From Aedes albopictus (taxonomy: Eukaryota; Arthropoda; Insecta; Diptera; Culicidae), in contig NC_085138.1 of NCBI RefSeq assembly GCF_035046485.1, positions 364,997,238-365,061,237 of the forward strand: a stretch of 64,000 nt of DNA, read 5' to 3'. The position numbers and the translations under genes were made by a program. The notes under the pieces are model-generated. The model worked only from the letters and a program-made list of their open reading frames with translations, was not told the DNA's origin and made no database searches. The first letter of the stretch is position 1; every line of letters begins with the position of its first letter. Shown one piece after another: positions 10,080 to 20,559 of the stretch.

Positions 10080-12432
10080 CTACCCGGATAAAAAATACGA
10101 TAGAAAAACATAGGACTCTAATGTAACAGAACCATTGAAAACAATGCTCTCACAATAGAATTCAATGTTAAAATAACAATAGAAAAACATTTGAATCAAA
10201 TGTTTCTAACAATAGAATCAAATGTGAATGAGCATTTCACATTGAATTGTATAGGTTGTTAAGTATCGTAACAATACAAAAAAAGACTTTTTTCCATACA
10301 ACTTTTTTCGCAAAACAGAAAATTCTAATGTTAATGAAATGTTGTTAATGCCGATACGTGGAATGGAATATACCGTAGATTTTTATGTATTTGTATTGTT
10401 TTGAACAGTTGAACATGAACTGTGATTTTACATTAAATTCAATGGTTTGGGGATGGTTTTCTATTGTGATACAGAAGATTCTTATGTTTTCGAGTTGTTG
10501 CAAACAATGAAATGTACGGTAATCGTTATCGGTAATCATTTGATTGAATTGTTTTAGAATTGTTTTCTAATGTAAAGCAAAACATACTGTTTGTACTGTT
10601 TTTACATTAACTTCAATGGTTTGAGTATTGTTTTCTATTGTGATACAGAAGATTCTTATGTTTTCGAATTGTTTCAAACAGTGAAATTAACAGTAAACGT
10701 ATTGTTTTGAGCAGCGTTTTTATTACTGGTCAAATTTAACATTTGATTCGTTTGTTTTGAAATTGTTTTCTATTGTGATATAGTGCATACTGTACTGTTT
10801 TAACATTGAATTCAATTGTTTGAGAAAAGTATACTTTTGTAGTACAGAAGATTCTAATGTTTTTGCATTGTTTCGAATAATGGAATGAACAGTAAACGAA
10901 TTGTTTTAAGCAGTGATTTTATTATTACTGGTTCAACATTTGATTCAACAGTTTGGGAATTGTTTTCTATTGTGATACATTATTACTCGAACTTTGGTTT
11001 AACATAAAATTCAACTGTTTGGGAATGGTTTTCTATTGTGATACAGAGGATTCTATTGTTTCAAGTTGTTACTAACAGTGAAATGTACAATACATGAATT
11101 GTTTTGAGTGGTAATTTTATTTCTAGATCAACATTGGATCCAATGGTTCAACATTAAATTCTATGGCTATAGAATAGTTTTCTCTTGTGATACAGAAGAT
11201 TCCAACGTTTTCCAGTTATTTCGAGCAGTTAACATTGGTCCAAGTGGTCCAACATTTGATTCAATGGTTTTGAAATTATTCAGTATAGTGATACAGAAGA
11301 ATCTAATGCTTATATGCAGTTTAAAAGTTTTGAAAGGTTTTCTATTGTTATAATATTCGTGCATTTGAAAATTGAAATTTTTGACACGCGAAAATTGATT
11401 TTCCTCGTAAACCGTATGTCGGGTGCGCTGGATGAAGGAGCATATCCGCTGTCCAGCGTCCGACGTTAAATTATTTGTATGGATTTGGAGAAAAATCGAT
11501 TGTCGCGTGTGGGGAAACTTCGGGTTTAAACCGCGACGACAATACTGTATGTTACGTGAAACTTTCAATATCTCTTAGTACTTCTGAAACAGAACTGTCA
11601 TTATGCATTTGGACTAGTTTGAATAATCTTCAAGTACTCGGATCACTCATGTCAAAGCTCAAGTAACGTCTAATTGCATTAATGGTTGCAGCTTAAGCTC
11701 CCATGCCCCACCAGCTAGATAACTAGTTTTAGCTAACTAAACATTATATGTGGTAACACTTTAAGCTGCATGAACGTCACCTAAAAGTTCACTATCAATG
11801 CTCTCCAATTTTTATTGAGGTGGAAAAAGTTCAACTTCAACTTGTAGTTTTCGAGCAATTGATGAGCAAACACAATTTAACGGTTATCCGAACGCCAATA
11901 GAGAACTTTTTAGTGACGTTGGTGGGAATAGCAAATGTTTTTCCGAAAGGCGCTAACGGCATGCGTGGCATTGATAAATACGAATAGTTATTGGACCATG
12001 CACAAGCCTTGAAACCATTGGCGTACACCAGTTATCACTATTCACGGCTGTTTCGACGAAAAGAATTTCAATGTAAAGGAAAAAAATACGAGATTTTTAT
12101 AGAAAACAGTGAAATCTAATGAAAACTTTTATTTCTAATGTTAATCTATGGTACGCCCATTAAAAACACTGTAACAATAGAATCTTATGTAAATATATTG
12201 TTTGCCTATAGAAACTACTGTAACAACAAAATCACATGTTAGTTTATTGTTTGCCAATAGAAACTACTGTAACAATGAAATCTAATGTAAACCAATTGTA
12301 ATAGCTATAACAAATCAAGTTTTAAAATGCACTGTACAATACATATACAGTAGAAAACATGGTTAACATAATAATCTATTGTTTTTGTATAGTTTTTCCC
12401 ATAGGATTAATTGTTCATTTTTATACGGGTAG
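10080..12432. mobile_element. 2.35-kb non-autonomous element with TA target and internal tandem repeats
   Basis: Ends begin CTACCCGGATAAAAA on the left and, read inward from the right, CTACCCGTATAAAAA. TA flanks both ends (10078-10079 and 12433-12434), as in mariner-type insertions. The left interior (10360-11360) holds about seven diverged copies of a module containing TTTTCTATTGTGATACAGAA. The right interior (12120-12310) has three ~62-bp units containing GAAACTACTGTAACAA. No transposase frame is visible. A separate small hairpin element sits inside it. Confidence 0.65.
11384..11510. mobile_element. 127-bp hairpin MITE nested in the TA element
   Basis: The left end ACACGCGAAAATTGATTTTC and the reverse complement of the right end (ACACGCGACAATCGATTTTT) match at most positions, giving imperfect ~22-bp arms. 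The interior includes a second inverted pair around CGGGTGCGCTGGA and TCCAGCGTCCG. It interrupts the repeat modules of the surrounding element and is therefore younger than that element. Confidence 0.55.
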
Positions 12433-12434
12433 TA

Positions 12435-12961
12435 GTGGACCCCCTAAGCCATCGAAATTTACGTCTGCTGCTTTTAAGCTATGTTAAGAAAGTGGATTGT
12501 TCCAAAGTGGATTTTTTTAATAAGTTTCACGTCTCCTCTTTATGTTAAGACCGTCAAACATACAACATTAATATTTTTATCCAGTGAAATACGCATTTGA
12601 AAATACGCATCGATGTTGCCTATAATGGACACCACCGGGGTCCATTATAGGATTATTTACAAATATCTCGGTGCCTATAGTGGACCCCCCATTTGATTTC
12701 CATGTTAGCTGTCACGCCGCCGACGGTGCCTATAGTGGACCCTCCCTGAGTGTGCGTATAGTGGACCCTTTTGAGTGTTTACATTCATTAAATAGTTAAA
12801 ATAACCGATTGTTGCGGCCACTGGGTTATTTGTTTGCCAGGAACTGCTGTGTAGCAATGTAATTGATGTTCCCCCGGTGGAAGTTGCCTGGAAATAGTTG
12901 ATTTGGGCATTTATATTTGAGTTTTTCTGAAGGGGGTCCACTATAGGCGCAGGGTCCACTA
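12435..12961. mobile_element. MITE built from repeated CCTATAGTGGACCC motifs
   Basis: The left end GTGGACCCCC and right end GGGTCCAC are inverted and both are flanked by TA, the left TA being shared with the preceding element. Internally CCTATAGTGGACCC-like motifs occur at about 12672, 12729 and 12754 in one orientation and near 12935 in the other. A compact palindrome CCTATAATGGAC...GTCCATTATAGG lies at 12619-12651. No coding frame is supported. The element abuts its neighbour exactly, which suggests two insertions at one TA-rich target. Confidence 0.6.
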
Positions 12962-12979
12962 CTAGCACACAACCCCTAG

Positions 12980-13720
12980 TTTCATTCACCAAGCTCGGCT
13001 GTGCAAATCTCGGCATACGTAAACTGAGATTAGGCATTATAAATTAAGTGTGCGGAAGCGGTCGCGTTATACTGAGTGTACGCATCATAAAAAATGCACG
13101 CTTTTGGTACACAGCGTAAGCGTGGTATCGCTGAAGAAGGTCGTATACGCGACTGCTGAAGGGTTTGTTAACTTTTGATTACTGGAGCACTTAGAAGTCT
13201 GGCTTCCAAACTGTCCTGAAGTTTGATCCTTGACACCTACAGCCGTTACTGTAATCATTCTCATTGTAAACTGTAACACCATACATCCAAAAAAATCTTC
13301 TTAGTCTCTGACGTTTCGTGGCCCTGTTGAAATATTCGAAGTTGTCCAAACTATCCAGAAAGTCATTTCTTGAACTCCACAGTCACGGTACGGTAATTGG
13401 TTTGGCTATGAACAATAGCGTTATACAACCCACCTTTGCTAAGCAAAGCAAAGCTGAAGTCTGTATCGACTGATATGGTTTCTGTGTGGCTTCTTTGGGG
13501 ACACCCCTGCTGGTTTTCGACAAAAACATGCCGTGTGACCACCAGGGGCGTACAATTTCGTTTCAATGATACACTTTCATGCAACATTTGAATGAGTCAC
13601 TTCAAGTGTTTCATACATTTTTCTGATGACTCGGTCGTTAAAAAAAAAACTTTTCCACTCATCGTAGCACTCGGTAGTCTCCCACCCGGTCGCATTGCTT
13701 GTGCTTCACCCGTCAGAGCA
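12980..13720. other. No gene seen
   Basis: This is mixed single-copy sequence with short frames only (under 75 codons, none recognised). Near 13308-13330 the minus strand holds a decayed GAAACGTCAG motif like those at 28-32 kb. No boundaries of a mobile element could be set. Confidence 0.4.
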
Positions 13721-13721
13721 T

Positions 13722-14100
13722 AATGCCGTTTTTCTTTTTTAAGGACAAGGTATTTGGAGTACATAGCTCAAAATTTCTAGAGCACCGTTTTTTAGAACCG
13801 TTGAACGGATTTGGATGAAAATGCATCACACTAATTGATCAGTGGTTGTCAACAGCGTGATGCATTTTCATCCAAATCCGTTCAACGGTTCTAAAAAACG
13901 GTGCTCTAGAAATTTTGAGCTATGTACTCCAAATACCTTGTCCTTAACCTGGGTTGGAACTGGATTGGCGGAAAATGTGTAAACAAACAACGTCAAACAA
14001 AGTTTAGTACAAGCGAAACCGAAATCGGGTTGGGGTTGAAACTGTGATCTGATCCAGTTCCAACCCAGGTTGGAACTGGATAATAAAGAAAAACGGCATT
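13722..14100. mobile_element. Outer MITE with AATGCCGTTTTTCTTT ends
   Basis: AATGCCGTTTTTCTTT at 13722-13737 is exactly inverted at 14085-14100. Subterminal sequence includes a perfect 20-bp inverted pair, AACCTGGGTTGGAACTGGAT (13946-13965) with its complement at 14052-14071. The host element has been interrupted by a second, perfectly symmetric hairpin element. No protein is encoded. Confidence 0.75.
13743..13943. mobile_element. TTAA-flanked hairpin MITE with perfect 87-bp arms
   Basis: TTAA lies at 13739-13742 and 13944-13947. The ends read GGACAAGGTATTTGG... and its complement. Including the flanking AA and TT, the arms (13741-13829 and 13857-13945) are 89 bp and identical over their whole length, with a 27-bp loop. 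Zero mismatches imply a very young copy or active conversion between arms. A TTAA target points to the piggyBac superfamily by structure. Transcribed, it would form a long dsRNA hairpin. Confidence 0.85.
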
Positions 14101-15503
14101 AGTGTCTCACTGGTGTGCGCTAGTCTCTCAATGGTTACGGGCACCGGTTAATTGGATTTAAGTGGTCGAATTTGTTATCCTCTTTCATAAAACATAATTA
14201 TCATTCTATTGGCGTGCACCACTTTTTAAAAATGTGGTTTAAATAGTGTTTTTAGCATGTTGAAGTATTTCAATGACTCATAAATGAAACGAAAATCCAA
14301 GTGTATCATCCCATGTTTCATACACACTTGTTTCTGTAGCAGCAACGAACGAGTGTGTTGCTGGGTGAGAGATGAAGCATCACAGCAGTCCGTTCGCATG
14401 GGAAACGATTTGCTACAGTCGTCGTACGTCATGTTTTCCTTTCGAAATTGCACGACCCTGGTGACCACAAAAGATATTCTGAAGCCTGTTTCAAATATTA
14501 TGGGCACTCCAGGAAAACTGGCACAGATTGTAGGGGGCTTCTTTTTCTGATTGATATGTCACACGTCAGGATTTTGTTGAAAACCAGAAGTATCCCCATG
14601 AAGTGGCAGATGTTCTGGAGTGGCCACTGGCCATATCAGTTGAAACAGACCTCAGTTTATTTTTTCTGGTTCATTTTCCCGAAATCTTGAATATTGGTAC
14701 GTTGCATGGCAGGTTTTGATTAAAAGCCATAACTGTTCCCAATATGAGGCCCCCGCAGAACCTATCACAGTGGATACCTATTTGGATGGGTTGACTCATG
14801 GAAATCTGGTTATAGCAGTTGTGTTTTATTGTTCTCAAAACAAATCTGCTGAAAACTTTGTGGTACAAATACAAAAACACACGAAACAATTAGTTTTGTT
14901 CTATATTTTCCCTGACCCCAGTACAATCCAGAACATCTCCAGAACGGTTCCCAAGTATGGTATGGATACTTAGGTGTAACAAACTGGCACCAATTTATGA
15001 TCAATTGAGGGCGGTGTCAAAAGTATCGGATGAAAATTGACGAAAAGCCAACATTCTGAAAATGAGATGCCAGGGGTCGAGGCCGTGAAGGTTAATGTCG
15101 TTATGGAAGACTTTAGTGCTTAGACAATTACCGCTGCTAGAAATGATATTCACAAAAATTCATTCATTACAAAGATAGAGATTTGAAGTTCTCGCTATAC
15201 AATTAGTTTATGTTATTTTGAACTTTGTAAGAATTCATGACAGAAAATATTCAGGAAGAGTTTTTGAGCTAATTGAGTAATTTCTAGCAATCCTTGGAGA
15301 AATTTTTAAAAGAGTTGATAGCCGATAAGCATTTTTCAATGATGCAAAGCATATAAAGTTCTAACGGGACCGCTCGGAAGGCTTTCGGATGAAACTTATA
15401 AGAACTGTCTGAAATCAAATTCTAGTGAAACTTCAACGAACATTGAAAATTATTCAGTGCTATTTATAATGGAAATTGTAACAGAAACTGTTGAAGAAAT
15501 TAA
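14101..15503. other. No gene seen; small overlapping frames only
   Basis: Short frames of 70-93 codons occur on both strands between 14226 and 15004 and overlap each other. None shows a domain I recognise, and no splice-consistent chain could be built. Sequence after 15200 turns AT-rich with scattered relics of the ~24-bp palindromic repeat family D. Confidence 0.45.
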
Positions 15504-15657
15504 AGGGAACATCCATAAACAACGTGTCATTTTTGGCTAATTTAGTACATTCCTCCACCCGCGTTGCATATTTTCAAACACTAAATACATGATTTGTAGA
15601 GAGAATCATAGATTGCCCTTACCCTCTAATATGCAACGTCACCTAAGGACACTCCCT
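15504..15657. mobile_element. Possible small MITE with degenerate AGGGA ends
   Basis: The left end AGGGAACATCCATAAACAAC and the inverted right end TAGGGAGTGTCCTTAGGTGA share the AGGGA start, TCC and an ACGT core, about 60 percent over 29 bases. Size (~154 bp) and layout resemble the clearer element at 35.9 kb. The ends are weak and no target duplication is evident. Confidence 0.35.
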
Positions 15658-16465
15658 AAGCGGAAATTCATGATGAGTTCATGATGAAATTTCTGAACCC
15701 ATTTCTTATAGAATGTCCTGTGAAAATCTTTGGAAGAAATCTCCGGAATTTATTTACTATTTTTACAAACTTTCACAAGTTCAGTAAGGATTTTTCAAAA
15801 TTTTCTTTTGCAATTTCATCGAGAAATCTGTGAATTTTTTTAAGAAGGTCATAATGAATTACATCTTTAATTCTAAAAAAGAAAATCTCTCAAGAATCAA
15901 CCAAATTTTTCAAAGAATTTCAAATAATCCGCCTCAATTTCTTGCTGAACTTCCTCTAAATAATGGGACAACAGTTCTGGGATTCGATTTAATAGATCAT
16001 AAGATTGCTTAATAAAGTCAAAATCTAGAATTTAAAAAATCTAAGAAATCTGTGAAAAGATTTTCAAAATGTTTCCTAAAATATTCGGTGTTGGTTTACA
16101 AGAATGATCCCGAAATCTTAGAGCTTCGTGGAAAATTCTTAACAATATCTCTAAGAAAATGCAATAAAAATAAACGCATATATTTCTTAGAAACTTTTTG
16201 ACTCTCCATTATACAGACTATTGGAGATATTTCAGAACTCAAGCAAAGCATTTTTCATTTCTGGTGCAATATCTTATTAAATAGTGCAAAAAAATGTTTC
16301 AAGTTTTAGAGAAATTTTGATATTTTTAGAATTGCTGAACAAACAAGAGAAGTCGTTTCAGTCAGAATCACAGCACATCCCATACATCTTGCTAGTTTGA
16401 AATTCTTGTACTGCTTCCTTTCTCTTCGGAAGCATAGTTTAACGTCTGGATGTTGCAGCTAGGGT

Positions 16466-16622
16466 AACGTTCTATTTTTTGGCCTTAGTAGCAAGAACAA
16501 TATTTCTTCAGTTTTCGACGGGTTCCGTAATATATTTTACCATTTTCAAGGATTTTTTTTTTAAATGAAGTCATATTGTTCATGCTTCTCTGAAAGACTG
16601 CTAAGGCCGGAAAATAGAACGT
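16466..16622. mobile_element. Hairpin MITE, AACGTTCTATTTT ends
   Basis: AACGTTCTATTTTTTGGCCT on the left is inverted on the right as AGGCCGGAAAATAGAACGTT with few mismatches, and pairing extends into TAGTAGC/GCTAAG. The body is ~157 bp and non-coding. The target duplication is unclear. Confidence 0.6.
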
Positions 16623-17016
16623 TTTCTTTTCACTTCTTCCCTATTTTTATTTGTGGAAGCCCCTGAACAGTGGGGCCCGGGGCCATGATCTCACTCGACG
16701 CTCCTTAAATCCTACGCTGATCATGCCCTTCTACTTCTTAACTCAATAACAGATTCCGAAAGATTTTGAAGCTGCACGAATTACTGTGAGTATTTTCAAA
16801 AATCGCCTGAACTTCCAGTGAAGGCACAAGCCTTACGACTGGTAATGTTTTGTAACCAAATAAGGCCATTTGCTCGTATAACATTACACGATTTAACAAA
16901 AAAAAGAATCTATAGCCGCTGTAGATTCTATAATCTTAACTTAAAAATAGTTTGGAGGAACTAGAACATTGCTACTGAACGTATAATGTTTGCCAGGGGG
17001 AATGACACTTCCTTTG

Positions 17017-17134
17017 CTAACCGGGAAAATCCGCATTTGTCCGTTGTAAACTGTCGTTAACAGCGAAAAACTGCTGCTCAGTAAGAAGCGGTTAGCGACG
17101 GTTAGGAACAGATAAATGCGGATTTTCCGGTTAG
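17017..17134. mobile_element. 118-bp hairpin MITE
   Basis: The left arm CTAACCGGGAAAATCCGCAT pairs with the right arm ATGCGGATTTTCCGGTTAG, with a single unpaired base. The interior includes a second inverted pair around CTGTCGTTAACAG. It has no coding capacity. Confidence 0.65.
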
Positions 17135-17341
17135 AAAATGCTGAAATTTCAGAAGTTTTATTGGACATAGTAGATTACATACTGTAGCATGAAATCGCTA
17201 TGTTTTACCGCTTGGCAGCAAAATTAGGCCGAAAAAGGGATAACACAGAATAGGCCTTTCAGTTGACAGGTCCGTGTATGCCACTGTCTACAACTGCCGA
17301 ACAAAGGCGCAAACGCTGAACTGTCATTTTAATAGGAGAAC

Positions 17342-17630
17342 TGTCAAAGGCCATATAGCCGAGGCGGTAAACGCACGGGTATTCAGCATGACCATGCTGA
17401 GGGTGACGGGTTCGATTCCCGGTCGGTCCAGGATATTTTCGTAAAGGAAATTTCCTTGACTTCCTTGGGCATAGAGTGTCTTCGTGCCTGCCACACGATA
17501 TACACATGCAAAATGGTCATTGGCAGAGGAAGCTCTCAGTTAAAAACTGTGGAAGTGCTCATAGAACACTAAGCTGAGAAGCAGGCTTTGTCCCAGTGAG
17601 GACGTTACGCCAAGAAGAGAGAGAGAGAGA
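17342..17630 (+). mobile_element. Feilai-type tRNA-derived SINE with 12-bp target duplication
   Basis: The 5-prime part is tRNA-like: TAGCCGAGGCGG fits a pol III A box and GGTTCGATTCC is a perfect B box (about 17410). Downstream comes the tRNA-unrelated body with AACTGTGGAAGTGCTCATAG and AAGCTGAGAAGCAGGCTTTG, ending in a (GA)n tail. I recognise this as the Feilai family of Aedes. The direct repeat TGTCAAAGGCCA precedes it (17342-17353) and recurs at 20042-20053, beyond an LTR element that landed in its tail. The SINE therefore inserted first and was later split. Confidence 0.85.
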
Positions 17631-17781
17631 TGTTGAGAAGGAACGAATGTAGTAACGAGTCGTTAGAACAGAAAAGTAGGCTTTGAAAATAGCAGAACGA
17701 CAACTCTTCAGAGATATCGGATCAGTCTTTCAACGAACGTTAAGAAGTACAGAAGCAATTAGGATTCCTCCGGTCACAACA
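17631..17781 (+). repeat. Left LTR, 151 bp
   Basis: It starts TGTTGAGAAGG and ends GGTCACAACA. All 151 bases are identical to the right copy. Identity of the two LTRs means the insertion is too young to have gathered a single substitution between them. Confidence 0.88.
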
Positions 17782-18017
17782 ATGGTGCAGTTGAGTCTCC
17801 CACAAGCGGAAGTGAATCCTTCAAAATTTACAAAATTGAAAAAAAAAAATGAAACGCCTGTTTGAATTATTGGAAGCTAAACCTAAGTCTGAATTTTTAA
17901 ACTTCGTCGGAATGCAATGGTATGCTTTATTTTTTTTTTACTGAGTCATGTTATCGAAGTTTACCATGTAGTAAATACATATTGGGCTATTAATGCGGTA
18001 CATACAGATGTTCTCCG

Positions 18018-18255
18018 CAAGAGAAGGCGGAGTACTTCCAAGAAAATGGGCTCTGATAGAGAAGGCAGAGTTTCCATAAGTTGGTCTCCGATAGAGAAGG
18101 CGGAGTATCACAAAAAATAGCTTGGGCTTTGATAGAGAAGGCAGAGTACCCATGAAATGACCTCCGATAGAAAAGGCGGAGTGTCACAAATAACATGGTC
18201 TCTGGTAGAGAAGGCAGAGCTCCCATAAGTTGGTCTCCGATAGAGAAGGCGGAAA
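18018..18255 (+). repeat. Alternating ~37-bp tandem repeat inside the LTR element
   Basis: Seven copies of GATAGAGAAGGC-like units occur at 34-41 bp spacing. The following bases alternate strictly GGAG, AGAG, GGAG, AGAG, so the real unit is a dimer of ~75 bp. No reading frame crosses the whole block without stops on the plus strand. Confidence 0.75.
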
Positions 18256-19882
18256 ACGAAAATTTCACTAAGTTCTTGAAGCAGAAGCCAGACTCGGGTT
18301 TGACCGTATAATATTGCATTAAGTGTAAGCAGGCCACTGAAGCGTTTGTCATGGAAATGCTACGGGTGAATGAAGTGGTGAATATTGTCTAAAGAAAGTA
18401 GCTAGATGCGCATTGGCAGTAATTTTGTCGTTCAAAGTTTCATCATCCAAATATGAACATTGAGCGCTAGTTTGACGAAAGGTATACAGCAGAAGTACAA
18501 AGCTTGATTGGAACGGCTTCCAGTAGTAAACTTCTAAAGCTTGAATAGCCAAGAAGCCAAGTCCATATTTTTTAAACTGGTCTTTGCACGTCAGTTATAT
18601 TTGGGTCGTTTCAAATTATGGGATGGATGGAGTAGCACTGAAGCTGTCTGAAACGCAGCACTAGATTTGTAGACTATCCAGAAATATCCAGTTGAAAAAA
18701 TCACTGTCCACTTGTTCGGCTAAAATTTTGAAAATGATCATTTGAATGATGTGAAAATGGACTAAAGAGTCTGAGACTATTGACAGCTGATATGTTTTGC
18801 TTCCATGGCTTACCTCGATGTATTTTGAACTACTTTTGGAAAATGATGCACGCTACGACCATACGACTATTAGAGAATGGAACAAGGAATGGAGTGAAAA
18901 ATAAAATTGCAATGAGTCAATAATTCACATAATACGGGGGGATACAGTACCACGAGTTCCACTGAGACTATTGAATTGAAAACGAGATTGGATGATGCTT
19001 AAGAAAACTTTCGGCGAGTGAGTAATGCGTTGACTGTTTGTTTTCATGTTTATTTTATGTTAACGAGAACATACGTCAACATTATTTGGATATTCTGATG
19101 GTTGTTATATGACTGCGATCTGTTTTTTGGTAGTTTGGATTTGTAATGCCTAGAGTATTATATTTGTTATACAATACGAAGCAAACGGCGCACGAAGCAT
19201 TTCATTATTTCACTATAACTTGTCGGAATTTGCCAACACAATTACTTGTAGCACTATAAGGTGAAGAGTACTACTAAATTATTGTGATATATACATACAA
19301 GATCGGCCGATGTAAAACGATAAGTGATGGAAATTATACATGATTGCCTTATTATTTCCAAAAGATACTAGGGGGATTCACTTAACAGAGTAAACCGTAG
19401 AATAATTATTATCCTGATCAAATTTCGCGATCGCCAAGGCAATCTTGGAGTATTTCATTCGCACTTTCATGAAACATTTCAATAATTAGATAATCATGGC
19501 TTACGCAGTTATTTGATCTGTTTAATGAATCCCCTAAGTGATTTGAACTGTTAACGAAGTATTGAAATCCTAAAATGTTGAAGATTAACTAATAATGTGT
19601 GGAACTTTTGTACTTAAGTACTACATATCTACAAAATTAATCAATTAGAAAGCAAGCGAAACAACAGTCCACTTGTATAATTGTTTTCAATAAATTAATT
19701 GATCGTACATCTGCTAGTTGAGCTATTGTATACAGATGCCAGAGATGAAAGTGACAATTTCTTTTAGTAGTAAGCATCATATGGCATCCAATGAAAAGAA
19801 AATAAAACTTACATTTTCTTGGAAAGCATTGATAACAAAAACATGTGTTTGCTGAACTGTTAAGAGTAGAGATGGGAAGCAA

Positions 19883-20033
19883 TGTTGAGAAGGAACGAAT
19901 GTAGTAACGAGTCGTTAGAACAGAAAAGTAGGCTTTGAAAATAGCAGAACGACAACTCTTCAGAGATATCGGATCAGTCTTTCAACGAACGTTAAGAAGT
20001 ACAGAAGCAATTAGGATTCCTCCGGTCACAACA
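19883..20033 (+). repeat. Right LTR, 151 bp
   Basis: Identical over its full length to the left LTR. It is preceded by a purine-rich tract and followed by AGAGA, which matches the five bases upstream of the left LTR. Confidence 0.88.
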
Positions 20034-20097
20034 AGAGAGAGTGTCAAAGGCCACCAAAATCAGCTGATTTTAGACGTCAAATGAAAAGTCCCATTAA

Positions 20098-20448
20098 GGC
20101 GAAACTGGAAGCATTTCCTCACTTTTTGGTTTTGGATTTTTTATTAAATAACGAAGCAATATTTTAAAAATCCGTTTCGTGCACATGTAGAGTATGGATC
20201 AAGGTATCTTCTGATTTTTTTATGTAGTAGAAAATGTTTTTCGTTTTTGCAGAAACCATTTTTGAATAAAATTTCACAAAAAATGGTTTTTGCAAAAATG
20301 GAAAACATTTTCCACCACAAAAAAAAAATCAGAAGATACCTTGATCCATACTCTACATGTGCACGAAAACCGATTTTGAAAATATTGCTTCGTTATTTAA
20401 TAAAAAATCAAAAACCAAAAAAAATGAGAAAATGCTTCCAGTTTCGCC
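20098..20448. mobile_element. TTAA-flanked hairpin MITE, ~170-bp arms
   Basis: TTAA lies at both borders (20094-20097 and 20449-20452). The ends are GGCGAAACTGGAAGCATTT and its complement. The inverted arms cover nearly the whole element and meet near 20270 around an AATAAAATTTCACAAA centre. The arms differ at scattered positions and by small indels, so this copy is older than the perfect one at 13.7 kb. The piggyBac-like target is by structure only. Confidence 0.85.
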
Positions 20449-20559
20449 TTAAGTGACAAAACCGGAAATGTAGAAATCTTACTTTTCTACCTAAAAATTA
20501 GCAACGAATAAGTTGAAATATGTTGAAGAATATTTTAAAGACCGCAGACTTCTACTCAT

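Larger units (their letters stand above)
17631..20033 (+). mobile_element. 2.4-kb non-autonomous LTR retroelement (TRIM-like)
   Basis: Two 151-bp direct terminal repeats begin TGTTG and end CAACA. They are flanked by the 5-bp duplication AGAGA. One base after the left LTR is a primer-binding-like TGGTGCAGTTGAGTC, and a purine-rich tract (AGAGTAGAGATGGGAAG) lies just before the right LTR. The interior is ~2.1 kb with only frames under 125 codons and no gag, protease, reverse transcriptase or integrase motif that I can see. It must therefore rely on proteins from elsewhere. The plus orientation is set by primer site and polypurine tract positions. Confidence 0.85.

Noticed and set aside
14226..15004. 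Cluster of 64-93 codon frames on both strands
   Set aside because: Mutually overlapping, with no homology recognised and no consistent splice chain.
17354..17430. Functional tRNA gene from the A and B boxes
   Set aside because: Continues into a SINE body with tail and target duplication, so it is the SINE head rather than a tRNA.
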